From JAAFHB01 sp963675995 (GTDB taxonomy: Bacteria > Bacteroidota > Bacteroidia > Bacteroidales > Prolixibacteraceae): DNA of 64,000 nt. The notes below the pieces were generated by a model, which had not been told where the DNA came from, searched no databases, and saw only the letters and a program-made list of their open reading frames with translations. Location: positions 2,418,001-2,482,000 of the forward strand of contig CAXXIY010000002.1 of assembly GCA_963675995.2 (NCBI GenBank). Reading direction: 5' to 3'. Position 1 is the stretch's first letter. Every line of letters starts with the position of its first letter. Below are positions 26,427 to 35,064 of this stretch, one piece after another. The translations under genes and the position numbers were made by a program.

Positions 26427-27032
26427 TTAATGGCAACCGCAGCCACCACCTTTTTGATCACTGCAGCTTCCACTTTCACAACCATCTAATACGCCTTCTC
26501 CGTCGCCACAGCTTCCACTGCCGCAACCACCACTTCCACAGCCACATCCGGAACTATAGATTGAACTTAGCTCTTCGGCTGTTGCATCACGTACTTCCAA
26601 TACCTCTCCGGTAAAAAAGAGATCTTCTCCGGCTAACGGATGATTGAAGTCCATTTGAACAGTATTCTCATCAACAGAAACGACAAGTCCTTCCATTCTC
26701 TGTCCACTGGTTGACATCATTGGAACACTGTTCCCAGGGGTAATCAACTCTTCATCAATCTTACCATCAACCATAAAAATATGTTTTGGAAGATCAACAA
26801 TCGCCTCTTCATTTACTTCACCATAAGCATCTGCGGCAGCAATAGAGATTTCGAAGGTATCGTTAATATTTTTATTGGATAAACCGATTTCAAATGCGGG
26901 CAACATCATGCCTGATCCATAAAGGAAAACAAGCGGACTATCTTTCCCTGCTTTTTCAAAAACTTCACCATCTTTACCGTCTAACTTCAACTCGTAAGTG
27001 ACGGAAACCATTTTATCTTTTGCAATTGTCAT
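26427..27032 (-). CDS. slyD: FKBP-type peptidyl-prolyl isomerase, SlyD-like, with metal-binding tail
   Basis: The 201-residue protein has the split FKBP domain (about 1-65 and 125-145; YELKLDGKDGEVFEKAGKDSPLVFLYGSG, FEIGLSNKNINDTFEISI) with the IF (insert-in-flap) chaperone domain between (about 72-125, DAYGEVNEEAIVDLPKHIF and MDFNHPLAGEDLFFTGEVLEVRDAT). The C-terminal 40 residues are almost only Gly, Ser, Cys and acidic residues, with 11 Cys and a terminal His (GCGCGSGGCGSGSCGDGEG, ending GGGCGCH). In E. coli SlyD a comparable tail binds nickel and serves hydrogenase maturation. No hydrogenase or urease genes occur in this window. Confidence 0.93.
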   Translation of the reverse strand: MTIAKDKMVSVTYELKLDGKDGEVFEKAGKDSPLVFLYGSGMMLPAFEIGLSNKNINDTFEISIAAADAYGEVNEEAIVDLPKHIFMVDGKIDEELITPGNSVPMMSTSGQRMEGLVVSVDENTVQMDFNHPLAGEDLFFTGEVLEVRDATAEELSSIYSSGCGCGSGGCGSGSCGDGEGVLDGCESGSCSDQKGGGCGCH

Positions 27033-27202
27033 AATCTGTTATTTAATCTAAATATAAGCATACAAAGAAAACACGTTATTCTGTAATATACAATCCTAAG
27101 TAACGGAAAAGCTCGAAAAATGTTCCGATTTTACTTAAAAATAATATCATCGAAAAAAAACAGACCTATGGATGCTGTTCAAATATCCACCTCAGACTCA
27201 TT

Positions 27203-27958
27203 TTATCGAGGAGTAATAACTTCATATTTAAGATTATCCAGACATACATAGGCCGGTGTATTCATTCCCCAATCCCCATTGTCTGAGGAAGAAAACCTGA
27301 ATGTCAATTTATTAATTTTCCCTAAAGAAGTCAGATCTACCGTGGTCCATTTATTGATAATATAATCCTTGGTATTATCCTCGAAACGGTAATCTGCCAG
27401 AAAAAAATCAACAGATTTTATGGAATCACCGGCAGCATTGAATCCAATAATCGTCACTTTAAACCAGTCCTTATCATTACCAGTCGTTCCTCCAAACTTC
27501 TTGGCAAAACTGGGATCACCATTTTTGATGGTTAATGCGGTATAAGTTGAATTACAAACACTTAAACTTTTTACCAAATATTCGGAACCGGTTGAAAATG
27601 AAGAAAAAGCATCTGATCCAAAAGGGGGATAATAGATGGCAAATTTGTTGTTTCCGTTTGCGGGATCATATACGCTGTATTGGTTTTCAAAACCGGAAGT
27701 AACAACATCACCTTTCTGAGAAAAGACAAATCCATCCCATGATCCATAACTTTTATTATAATTATTCGCAAAGGTCACACCATTCGATTCAAATTTGGCA
27801 GTTCCATCTATGCCGTTCCAGAATAAGGAGGTTCCGGTAGACAAATTTTCGAGATCCGCTGTTTTGATTTCCACCAAATCTCCTGTTTCCTTCTGACAAG
27901 AGGTAAATACGATCAAACTAAAAATAGTAGCAATAGCCTGGATTTTAATACTTTTCAT
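27203..27958 (-). CDS. DUF4465 surface lipoprotein, probable cobalamin-related (BtuH-like) protein
   Basis: The 251-residue product starts at the ATG 27956-27958 and has a lipoprotein signal ending in FTSCQKE, so it should be anchored in the outer membrane. The body matches DUF4465: FESNGVTFANNYNKSYGSWDGFVFSQ, NQYSVYDPANGNNKFAIYY, DWFKVTIIGFNAAGDSIKSVDFFLADYR, and WTTVDLTSLGKINKLTFRFSSSDNG...YVCLDNL. From memory, Bacteroides BtuH cobalamin-binding lipoproteins fall in or near this family. The riboswitch upstream supports a B12 uptake role, but no btuB or other transporter is adjacent. Its start overlaps the end of the CWC gene by 14 bp. Confidence 0.85.
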   Translation of the reverse strand: MKSIKIQAIATIFSLIVFTSCQKETGDLVEIKTADLENLSTGTSLFWNGIDGTAKFESNGVTFANNYNKSYGSWDGFVFSQKGDVVTSGFENQYSVYDPANGNNKFAIYYPPFGSDAFSSFSTGSEYLVKSLSVCNSTYTALTIKNGDPSFAKKFGGTTGNDKDWFKVTIIGFNAAGDSIKSVDFFLADYRFEDNTKDYIINKWTTVDLTSLGKINKLTFRFSSSDNGDWGMNTPAYVCLDNLKYEVITPR

Positions 27959-28160
27959 TTTCAAATATTAATTGTTGTTGATAATTAGATAACTGTTTAC
28001 GTAATTGGATAATGCAATTGGCGCACAGACAACCGGAAAAATTATCCGCAAGAAATTTCCGCAATTCGGAGTTAATTGGTTCCTGAAGACACCAGCACTC
28101 CAAAATAACATCGTTCCGACAAATGAACGATTGATTACAGCGAGGACAAACTTTTTCCAT
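27945..28160 (-). CDS. Small cysteine-rich CWC family protein
   Basis: The 71-residue protein has eight Cys in pairs: CPRC (5-8), a single Cys14, the family-defining ECWC (21-24), and GCLCANC (43-49), the layout of the Cys_rich_CWC family. This pattern should bind one or two zinc ions; no function is established. There is no signal peptide. It is the first gene after the cobalamin riboswitch, and its last 14 bp overlap the DUF4465 gene, which indicates translational coupling. Overlapping frames at 27968-28219 and 28005-28523 lack such signals and are shadows. Confidence 0.85.
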   Translation of the reverse strand: MEKVCPRCNQSFICRNDVILECWCLQEPINSELRKFLADNFSGCLCANCIIQLRKQLSNYQQQLIFENEKY

Positions 28161-28234
28161 AATGAAAGAATCTCATTTAAATTTGTCGGTTTCTGTTTAA
28201 TAGAGAAAATGAATAACAACGGAATTGCAGTTCA

Positions 28235-28262
28235 TTTTTGCTATTCTCCCCGAGAGCAAAAA
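28235..28262 (-). promoter_or_regulatory. Hairpin between riboswitch and CWC start, possible expression platform
   Basis: TTTTTGCT (28235-28242) and AGCAAAAA (28255-28262) form a perfect 8-bp stem around a 12-nt loop that holds CTC/GAG complementarity. It follows the aptamer by about 10 nt and lies about 75 nt before the CWC ATG. With no T-run after it, it may sequester or release the ribosome start region. Confidence 0.4.
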
Positions 28263-28269
28263 ATAATAT

Positions 28270-28448
28270 ATGAATCTCGGCAGGTATTCTGGCTCGCCTT
28301 CTTTTTGATCACCTTCCCATCTTTTAAAACAGACAGTGGTTTGCAGTACAAAAAGTTTCTTTATAAGGCATACAGCTGCGGGTACAGCTCCGGTTTTGCA
28401 CCGGATTCCCTTTTCATTATCCATTCCTGGCAAGGAACAGGTAATACC
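28270..28448 (-). promoter_or_regulatory. Cobalamin (adenosylcobalamin-type) riboswitch
   Basis: On the minus strand the conserved elements occur in order: GGTATTACCTG (5' side), GGGAATCCGGTGCAAAACCG, GAGCTGTACCCGCAGCTGTA, the B12-box-like AACCACTGTC (28331-28340), GATGGGAAGGTG, and the closing GCGAGCCAGAATACCTGCC (28279-28293 for its last part). The B12 box has A instead of the usual G before CCACTG; everything else is canonical. The only genes downstream are CWC and DUF4465, so B12 should repress this pair. The rest of 28161-28597 carries only the hairpin described separately and the divergent ligA leader. Confidence 0.93.
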
Positions 28449-28597
28449 GAAAAACTGGACAAAGATAGGAAATTTGAATTGGATAATTCAGATAAAACAA
28501 AAAAATATTGGCTAAAAAGTTAGGAGAAACCGAAATATTGATGATGATGCATTGACACAAATTTACCTATTTTTAGTCCGGAATAAATTTTCTGTTT

Positions 28598-30601
28598 ATG
28601 GATAAGAATGAGGCAGTCAATCGAATCAATTTTCTGAGGGAAGAGCTTGATAAACAAAATCATAACTACTATGTACTGAACAATCCAGTAATTGATGACT
28701 ACACCTTTGATCAGATGATGGAGGAGTTAATCGGACTTGAGAAAACTTTTCCGGAGTTATTCGATGCCAATTCTCCCACTCAGAGGGTAGGCAGTGATCT
28801 CAATGTGGAATTTCAACAGTACCCTCACAAATATCAGATGCTCTCATTGTCGAATACCTACTCAGAGGAAGAGGTACAGGAATTCGACCAACGAGTCAGA
28901 AAGTTAACGGATGAAAATTTTGAGTATGTATGTGAACTTAAATTTGACGGAACATCAATCAGTCTAAGCTACGAAAATGGGTTATTGATCAGGGCGGTTA
29001 CCAGAGGTGACGGAGAGAAAGGCGATGATGTTACCTCAAATGTAAAAACCATAAAAAGTATTCCGCTAAGATTGAAGGGGGATTATCCTCCTGAATTTGA
29101 AATTCGCGGAGAAATATTGCTCCCCTTTACTGTTTTTGAGATGCTGAATCGTGAAAGGGAGGAGATTGGGGAACAACCTTTTGCGAATCCACGGAATGCA
29201 GCTTCCGGAACATTAAAGCTCCAAAATTCAGCCACTGTGGCCTCACGAAAGCTGGATGCTTATCTATATCACGTTTTAGGAAACAATCTCCCTGAAGATG
29301 GCCACCTTGAATTGCTTCAGCATGCCGCTTCCTGGGGATTTAAAATATCTGAGCACACACGTAAATGCCGTAATCTTCAGGAAGTATTCAGTTTTCTGCA
29401 TGAATGGAATCTAAGGAGAAAGGATTTGCCCGTGGCGACTGATGGTGTGGTCATTAAAATCAACTCCATCCGGTTACAACAGGAACTTGGATTTACCGCC
29501 AAATCACCCCGTTGGGCCATCGCCTACAAATTTAAAGCAGAGCGTGTCAGTACTACCCTTAACTCAGTGAGTTATCAAGTAGGCAGAACAGGTGCAATTA
29601 CACCTGTTGCCAATCTTAAGCCGGTATTGCTTGCAGGAACCATCGTTAAAAGGGCAACGCTTCACAATGCAGATGTAATAAAAAACCTTGATCTGCACGT
29701 GGGAGATTTGGTATTCGTTGAAAAGGGGGGGGAAATCATTCCAAAAATCATTAGTGTTGATTTATCAGCACGTCATCCCCAAAGTGAACCAGTCCATTTT
29801 ATTGAACGGTGTCCTGAGTGCAATTCTATATTAGTCCGGCAAGAGGGAGAATCAGCCTTTTATTGTCCGAATGAGACTGGATGTCCTCCCCAGATTAAAG
29901 GAAAAATTGAACACTTTATAAGTCGTAAATCGATGAATATAGATGGGTTAGGATCTGAAACAATAGATCTATTGTTTCAAAATAACCGAATCAGAAATAT
30001 TGCCGACTTGTATGAATTAAAACTGGACGATTTGATCAATCTGGAACGACTGGGTGAAAAATCGGCAACAAGAATTCTTGAGAGCTTGAAAACCTCTAAA
30101 TCTGTTCCTTTCGAACGCGTCTTATTTGCCTTGGGAATCAGATATGTAGGAGAAACAGTTGCTAAAAAACTAGCCCGGGAACTGAAATCTATTGATGCAA
30201 TTGAAAATGCTTCATTCGAGGAGCTGATAAATGTTGAAGAGATTGGAGGTAAAATTGCAGAGAGCATTAAAAACTGGTTTTCAATTGATGAAAATAAGAA
30301 TTTAGTTGAAAGGTTAAAAAACCAACAGCTTATCTTTGAGGTTAAATCAGACCCCAGAGTGGGTCAGAGCGAAAAATTAAAGGGATTATCTATAATAATT
30401 TCAGGAACCTTTGAAAAATTTTCCAGGGATGATTTAAAAGCTTTTATTGAATTGCATGGAGGGAAAAATGTAACTTCTATCTCTGCAAAAACCAACTATC
30501 TTATTGCTGGTGAAAACATTGGACCATCAAAGCTTGAAAAAGCCCAAAAACTGAAAATCCCAATATTATCAGAAGAGGAGCTGATACAACTTACAAATTG
30601 A
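28598..30601 (+). CDS. ligA: NAD-dependent DNA ligase
   Basis: LigA seals nicks in replication and repair. The 667-residue protein shows every domain: Ia with the NAD-binding YYVLNNPVIDDYTFDQMM (about 24-41), the adenylation domain with catalytic Lys115 in CELKFDGTSISL, the OB fold (VSYQVGRTGAITPVANLKPV), the four-Cys zinc finger (CPECNS...CPNETGCPP, about 408-430), helix-hairpin-helix repeats, and a C-terminal BRCT domain (GLSIIISGTFEKFSRDDLKAFIELHGGK). The ATG at 28598 fits family N-termini. DUF6913 and dapA follow in the same direction within 80 bp, so the three may be one transcript. Confidence 0.98.
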   Translation: MDKNEAVNRINFLREELDKQNHNYYVLNNPVIDDYTFDQMMEELIGLEKTFPELFDANSPTQRVGSDLNVEFQQYPHKYQMLSLSNTYSEEEVQEFDQRVRKLTDENFEYVCELKFDGTSISLSYENGLLIRAVTRGDGEKGDDVTSNVKTIKSIPLRLKGDYPPEFEIRGEILLPFTVFEMLNREREEIGEQPFANPRNAASGTLKLQNSATVASRKLDAYLYHVLGNNLPEDGHLELLQHAASWGFKISEHTRKCRNLQEVFSFLHEWNLRRKDLPVATDGVVIKINSIRLQQELGFTAKSPRWAIAYKFKAERVSTTLNSVSYQVGRTGAITPVANLKPVLLAGTIVKRATLHNADVIKNLDLHVGDLVFVEKGGEIIPKIISVDLSARHPQSEPVHFIERCPECNSILVRQEGESAFYCPNETGCPPQIKGKIEHFISRKSMNIDGLGSETIDLLFQNNRIRNIADLYELKLDDLINLERLGEKSATRILESLKTSKSVPFERVLFALGIRYVGETVAKKLARELKSIDAIENASFEELINVEEIGGKIAESIKNWFSIDENKNLVERLKNQQLIFEVKSDPRVGQSEKLKGLSIIISGTFEKFSRDDLKAFIELHGGKNVTSISAKTNYLIAGENIGPSKLEKAQKLKIPILSEEELIQLTN

Positions 30602-30671
30602 AAGTAACCAATTAATAAGTATTTTGGAAAACTCTTAGAGCTATTCATCGATTTTGTAATTTTGACTCGAT

Positions 30672-31214
30672 ATGTTAAAAAAAATTGTAAAGTATTATGC
30701 AGATAGGCGGTTGGTTCGCTCTTTTCAGATCAGGACTAGACATACAAGGATTAAAACATTCAGAAATTCAAAAATTGTTGGGATTCTTTGGAATTCGGCT
30801 GATGAAGGGAGTATTGAAGCTTATGAATCACTCCGTAAAACTTTACAGTTAAAGGGAATAAAACAGATTGGTCTTGCCTGCACCGGTTCAAATCGCGAAA
30901 TGGAGACCTTATCGACAATTACCCGTTCGGGATTTTTACCGAAGAGGAGTGTTCGATGGTTTGGACGCCCCAAAACCAGTACAGGAACGGAGTTTATTCA
31001 GGAACCCTTCGATATTCTGATTGATCTTTCGATTTCCAAAACTATCGCATTGCTGTACATTCTGATTCATTCCAACGCAACATTCAAAGTTGGCTGGCAA
31101 GGAAATGAACAGAACTTTTATGATTTAAATATTGATGTTTCCGAAAAACCTGAATGCAGGTATTTGATGGAACAAATCATCTATTTTCTCGAAAATATTA
31201 ATGAAAAGGGTTGA
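30672..31214 (+). CDS. DUF6913 family protein
   Basis: This 180-residue cytosolic protein fits the Bacteroidota DUF6913 family, which is usually found just upstream of dapA. It begins with a basic helix (MLKKIVKYYADRRLVRS), followed by an alpha/beta-looking segment (IVGILWNSADEGSIEAYESLRKTLQLKGIKQIGLACTG) and a conserved-looking WFGRPKTSTGTEFIQEPFDILIDLS stretch. There is no signal peptide or membrane helix. Function is unknown. It sits between ligA (70 bp upstream) and dapA (8 bp downstream), so co-expression with lysine and peptidoglycan precursor synthesis is likely. Confidence 0.8.
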   Translation: MLKKIVKYYADRRLVRSFQIRTRHTRIKTFRNSKIVGILWNSADEGSIEAYESLRKTLQLKGIKQIGLACTGSNREMETLSTITRSGFLPKRSVRWFGRPKTSTGTEFIQEPFDILIDLSISKTIALLYILIHSNATFKVGWQGNEQNFYDLNIDVSEKPECRYLMEQIIYFLENINEKG

Positions 31215-31222
31215 ATCAACGT

Positions 31223-32101
31223 ATGAGAAAAAGTTTCCGGGGAGCAGGGGTTGCATTAATTACCCCATTTAAATCCAATCTTACAATTGATTTTGAAGGA
31301 CTGGCAAAGATTGTAGATAACCAAATTGAAAATCAAATTGATTTTTTGGTTATTCTTGGGACTACTGCCGAAACAGCTACATTAAGTGCTGTCGAAAAGC
31401 AGGAGATCGTTGATTTCGTATGTAAACGGGTCAATGGTAGAATTCCGGTTGTAGTTGGAATCGGAAGTAACAATACGCAATCTGTCATTGATGGGATGTT
31501 AAACATGGATCTTTCGATGGCAGATGCTATACTTTCGGTTGTCCCATACTATAGCAAACCGACACAAGAAGGTATATTTCAGCATTATATGGCAATTGTC
31601 AATGCAAGTCCACTTCCCGTTATCCTGTATAATGTTCCAGGAAGAACAGGGGTAAACATGAGTGCAGAGACTACCTTGCGCCTTGCCTATGCTTCGGATA
31701 AGGTAGTTGGCACCAAAGAAGCTTCAGGAAACCTCAATGAAATCACTAAAATACTTCGGGATAAGCCGGCAGCTTTCAGTGTTATTTCAGGGGATGACAG
31801 TTTGCTACTTCCAATTATTGCCATTGGAGGAGAAGGGGTAATATCGGTAGCTGCAAATGTGGTTCCAAAGACCATCGCCGACCTTACCCATTCTGCGCTT
31901 GATGGTGATTTTAAACGGGCTGGACAAATTCATCTCCGACTCCAGAAAATATGTGATGCCCTGTTTATTGAAGGGAATCCTGCAGGAGCCAAGGCTGCTT
32001 TACATTCAGCTGGGATAATTGAAAATATTCTTCGTTTGCCACTGGTCCCGGTCGGAAAATCCACCTATGATATTTTGGCAAATGAGTTGCGACAATTTTA
32101 A
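31223..32101 (+). CDS. dapA: 4-hydroxy-tetrahydrodipicolinate synthase
   Basis: DapA condenses pyruvate with aspartate semialdehyde, the first step of the diaminopimelate/lysine pathway. The 292-residue TIM barrel has GVALITPF (about 8-15), GTTAETATLS (44-53; Thr-Thr pair), the LYNVPGRTGVNMS block with catalytic Tyr and Arg, and the Schiff-base Lys in VVGTKEASGNL. A TTG at 31211 would add four residues and overlap the previous stop; the ATG at 31223 is preferred. It is the last gene of the ligA-DUF6913-dapA group and ends at a strong terminator. Confidence 0.97.
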   Translation: MRKSFRGAGVALITPFKSNLTIDFEGLAKIVDNQIENQIDFLVILGTTAETATLSAVEKQEIVDFVCKRVNGRIPVVVGIGSNNTQSVIDGMLNMDLSMADAILSVVPYYSKPTQEGIFQHYMAIVNASPLPVILYNVPGRTGVNMSAETTLRLAYASDKVVGTKEASGNLNEITKILRDKPAAFSVISGDDSLLLPIIAIGGEGVISVAANVVPKTIADLTHSALDGDFKRAGQIHLRLQKICDALFIEGNPAGAKAALHSAGIIENILRLPLVPVGKSTYDILANELRQF

Positions 32102-32126
32102 GATCTTGTATAAAAGCAATTCAATG

Positions 32127-32172
32127 TAATTAAAAGAGCGGTTAAGTCATTTCTTAGCCGCTCTTTTAATTA
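32127..32172. terminator. Bidirectional terminator between dapA and the M48 peptidase
   Basis: A 20-bp stem with one G-U pair (32127-32146 with 32153-32172; GC core GAGCGG/CCGCTC) has a 6-nt loop. Flanking A-run and T-run arms serve both convergent genes. Confidence 0.9.
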
Positions 32173-32205
32173 TTTAAAAAAGGAGTTTATATTATAAGCT
32201 GCTTT

Positions 32206-33030
32206 TTACTTTTTGGTTTTATTATAATAAGCCATCGCATCAGCCATTTTTTCCTTTAAACGAGCTATTCGATTGGCGTCCACCGGATGGGTACTTAAAA
32301 ATTCAGGGGGTTTCTGACCACCTTGTTTGGACATTCTTTCCCAAAACGGGATACTTTCATTGGGATCGTACCCTGCCATAGCCATAAAGATCATGCCCAT
32401 ATAATCCGCTTCATATTCATTTTGTCTTGAAAAAGGCAGAATCATCCCCACTTGTGAGCCAACTCCAAATGCTGTCATGATAATATTCCGGGTTTGCTCT
32501 GGTTTTTGAGCCATCGCAGTTGAAAGGGCATTACTTCCTAACTGGAGTAACATCTGGTCACTCATTCGTTCACTTCCATGTCGGGCAACCGCATGTGAAA
32601 TTTCATGTCCAAGAACCGTTGCCAGGCCGCTCTCTGTAACAGTGAGGGGAAGTAAACCCGTATAAACGACAACTTTTCCACCCGACATGCACCAGGCATT
32701 GACTGTCGGATCTTCAACCAGATTGAATTCCCATTTGTACCCTTCGAGATTCTGACTTAAACCGGCACTTGCCATATAGGCTTCAACAGCTTTTGAAATC
32801 CGCTCGCCCACCCTTTTTACCATGGCTGCCTTATTTTTGTCAGTCGATAATTTATTGGATTTAATAAATTTATCATATTCGGTCAAACTTAATGCAATTA
32901 CATCCGACTCAGGAACCAGACTTAATTGCCGCCGTCCTGTCAAAGGCACAGTTGAACAAGCTATTACAATTAATAAAACTGCAATAAGAAGTGATTGACC
33001 CGACAACTTTGTTAAAAGACTTTTTTTCAT
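32206..33030 (-). CDS. M48 family zinc metalloprotease lipoprotein
   Basis: The 274-residue enzyme has a lipoprotein signal with Cys25 (LLIVIACSTVP), the zinc site HEISH (His142-His146) in a helix GLATVLGHEISHAVARHGSERM, and the third ligand Glu in NEYEADYMGMIFMAMAGYDP. The SLVPESD and STHPVDANRIARLKEKM segments are typical of the BepA/LoiP-like group of periplasmic M48 proteases that act in outer-membrane protein quality control. There are no TPR repeats after the protease domain, unlike BepA, so it is closer to LoiP in layout. It is monocistronic. Confidence 0.92.
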   Translation of the reverse strand: MKKSLLTKLSGQSLLIAVLLIVIACSTVPLTGRRQLSLVPESDVIALSLTEYDKFIKSNKLSTDKNKAAMVKRVGERISKAVEAYMASAGLSQNLEGYKWEFNLVEDPTVNAWCMSGGKVVVYTGLLPLTVTESGLATVLGHEISHAVARHGSERMSDQMLLQLGSNALSTAMAQKPEQTRNIIMTAFGVGSQVGMILPFSRQNEYEADYMGMIFMAMAGYDPNESIPFWERMSKQGGQKPPEFLSTHPVDANRIARLKEKMADAMAYYNKTKK

Positions 33031-33283
33031 TTTTTAGAATAATTTATTTCACGACTTTTCAATTACAACAAAAATAACACTACTTCAAACAATTTGTTTC
33101 ATGAATTACAATATTAAAAATGGGCAATCTATCCAATTGTTTAACCGGGCTCACAGGGTCTAACATAACCACAATTATTGCAAACTGATGACAACCTAAA
33201 ACCCTGACAATAATGATTCGTTTGCAAATGAGCCGATAATACACTTTCAAATCGATGAAAGGTCCATTTAAGCAGATAAACGA

Positions 33284-35050
33284 TCAGAAAGAAAGCGTAA
33301 CTCCAGCCAGCAATCTTAAACCTTGTGAAGCATAACCCAGCCATTGTTCGTTTTGTCGGTTTAACAAGTTATCGACACGTCCGAAGAGTTTAAGTTTACT
33401 GTTAAGTTCATAGGTAGCGCCAAGATTTAACTGGACGACAGGTTCAATTTTAAACACCTGATCATAGGTCACCTGTGGTAATAATTGACCATTATATAAT
33501 GTCACCGATTGTCGTTTGCCGGTTATGCCCAAATCGGTAAAACCGGTTAGCTGCTCCATAATCCGGAATGAGGCAGTAGTTGTCAGATCAAAATCGGGTA
33601 GATGAGGCGCAAATGTTAAATTCTCAAGGCTATATTTATAATAATTTCCTTTTAAAATCACAGAAAGATCTGTTCCGGAAACATAGGAGAACTCAGCTGA
33701 AAAATTGGTGATTGCTGCATTATCATAAGTTACATCAAATGCATTTCTGTAGACTAGTTTTCCTGGCAGTGTGCTGGAAGTTGGATCATCATAACTATGC
33801 TGGATATAAAAATAGAGATCCTTTACCTGACTGTATTTCATTCCAAGAAGAAAAGAGATCTCAGATGAAATTTTACCTTTCAATCCACCTGAAACAATAT
33901 AGGAATAATCGGTATTTCTAATATTGTGTCTGGGATCAGCCCAATAATTTTCCTTCGCAATAGTACTGTATTGATTGTTTTTCAAATCACCCTTGAAACC
34001 GGCATAAAGGGTTAGAATCCCTCCGGCAGGTTTAAAATTAAATTCAAAATTGGGGTACAATTTTGAGACCTTTTCTCCATCCTTATCCGATACCACAACA
34101 AAATTGACTCCACCGTGTAATGACCAATTGGTCCCATCTAACTTCACAGAAGGGGCAAACCTCAGCCAATCCTCATTCTTTGTACCCGGAAGTGACTGCG
34201 AATCGAGAGTGATGCTATCTGTAGTAAGATGGTCATACGAGAAATCCACAATTCCATGGATCTGCCCGAAGTTGTAATCAAACTTACCAAATAGGCCAGT
34301 GCTGCTCTCCTTCTGTCCCGTCTTGGAATCGAAATATCCCAACCGAAAACCACCTTTAAATTTCAGATCACTTTGCGAATTGCCGGCACTCTTCAATGCA
34401 ATTTGAATTTTGCCATCCTGATAAGCCTGCTTTAAACCATATTTCATATCAGGTAAAGTAGCAAAATTAGAAGGAAGTGCAGTGGGATAACCGTAATAGT
34501 TCATGGCATCGCGATCATAGGAAAAATCTGTTAGGAGCATTGTATTTCCAATATTAACAGTACCAAATATTGCAGCATTGTTATGACTGTATGGTGCATC
34601 CACGAGGTCGCCTTCTCTCAGTTTGGTCTTTCCATTAGACGAAAGATGCCGCATATGAAGACCAAAAACAGCAGTTTTTGATTCGGGAAGGTTTAAAAAT
34701 AGTTCCCCGTATGGGGTACTGTAAGTTCCAGCTCCGAGTTTCAGATAACCAACCCCTAAACTATTGTAGGATGACTTGTTAACATCAGCAGCACTAATGG
34801 GCGTGGCAGTAAACCCTTTGCTAACTGGAAAACTCTCGATAGAATAAACGAATTCTGGTGAAAAACGGGCTGTATCAGCAACTGCAGGCATAAGATTTAC
34901 CTTATTGGCATTGGCTATGCTGGGGCGATAGGCCTTCATCACCTCAACTGACTGATTCAGTTTTGTAGTGTCTTTCTGAGCAATTGTTACTCCAACCGAA
35001 AGCGCAACTATTGAAAGGAAAACTGATGCTGATCTATATATTTGTCTCAT
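33284..35050 (-). CDS. Outer-membrane beta-barrel protein, TonB-receptor-like without plug
   Basis: The 588-residue protein has a signal peptide (about 1-24, IVALSVGVTIAQ). The region after it holds the short VEVMKAYRPSIANANKVNLMPA stretch common in this family. The rest alternates polar and hydrophobic residues with aromatic strand ends, as in beta barrels (GAGTYSTPYGELFLNL, GKFDYNFGQIHGIVDFSYDH), and closes with FGRVDNLLNRQNEQWLGYASQGLRLLAGVTLSF ending in Phe, a typical outer-membrane signature of TonB-dependent receptors. No plug domain is visible at this length. It is 14 bp downstream of the TPR gene at 35065-38145; the two form an operon. Confidence 0.8.
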   Translation of the reverse strand: MRQIYRSASVFLSIVALSVGVTIAQKDTTKLNQSVEVMKAYRPSIANANKVNLMPAVADTARFSPEFVYSIESFPVSKGFTATPISAADVNKSSYNSLGVGYLKLGAGTYSTPYGELFLNLPESKTAVFGLHMRHLSSNGKTKLREGDLVDAPYSHNNAAIFGTVNIGNTMLLTDFSYDRDAMNYYGYPTALPSNFATLPDMKYGLKQAYQDGKIQIALKSAGNSQSDLKFKGGFRLGYFDSKTGQKESSTGLFGKFDYNFGQIHGIVDFSYDHLTTDSITLDSQSLPGTKNEDWLRFAPSVKLDGTNWSLHGGVNFVVVSDKDGEKVSKLYPNFEFNFKPAGGILTLYAGFKGDLKNNQYSTIAKENYWADPRHNIRNTDYSYIVSGGLKGKISSEISFLLGMKYSQVKDLYFYIQHSYDDPTSSTLPGKLVYRNAFDVTYDNAAITNFSAEFSYVSGTDLSVILKGNYYKYSLENLTFAPHLPDFDLTTTASFRIMEQLTGFTDLGITGKRQSVTLYNGQLLPQVTYDQVFKIEPVVQLNLGATYELNSKLKLFGRVDNLLNRQNEQWLGYASQGLRLLAGVTLSF

Positions 35051-35064
35051 AACTCTTTAAAAAT

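Noticed and set aside
28197..28433. A 78-codon minus-strand frame
   Set aside because: It lies inside the cobalamin riboswitch; the sequence is constrained by RNA structure.
28005..28523. A 172-codon plus-strand frame
   Set aside because: It runs antisense to the CWC gene and the cobalamin riboswitch, both strongly supported.
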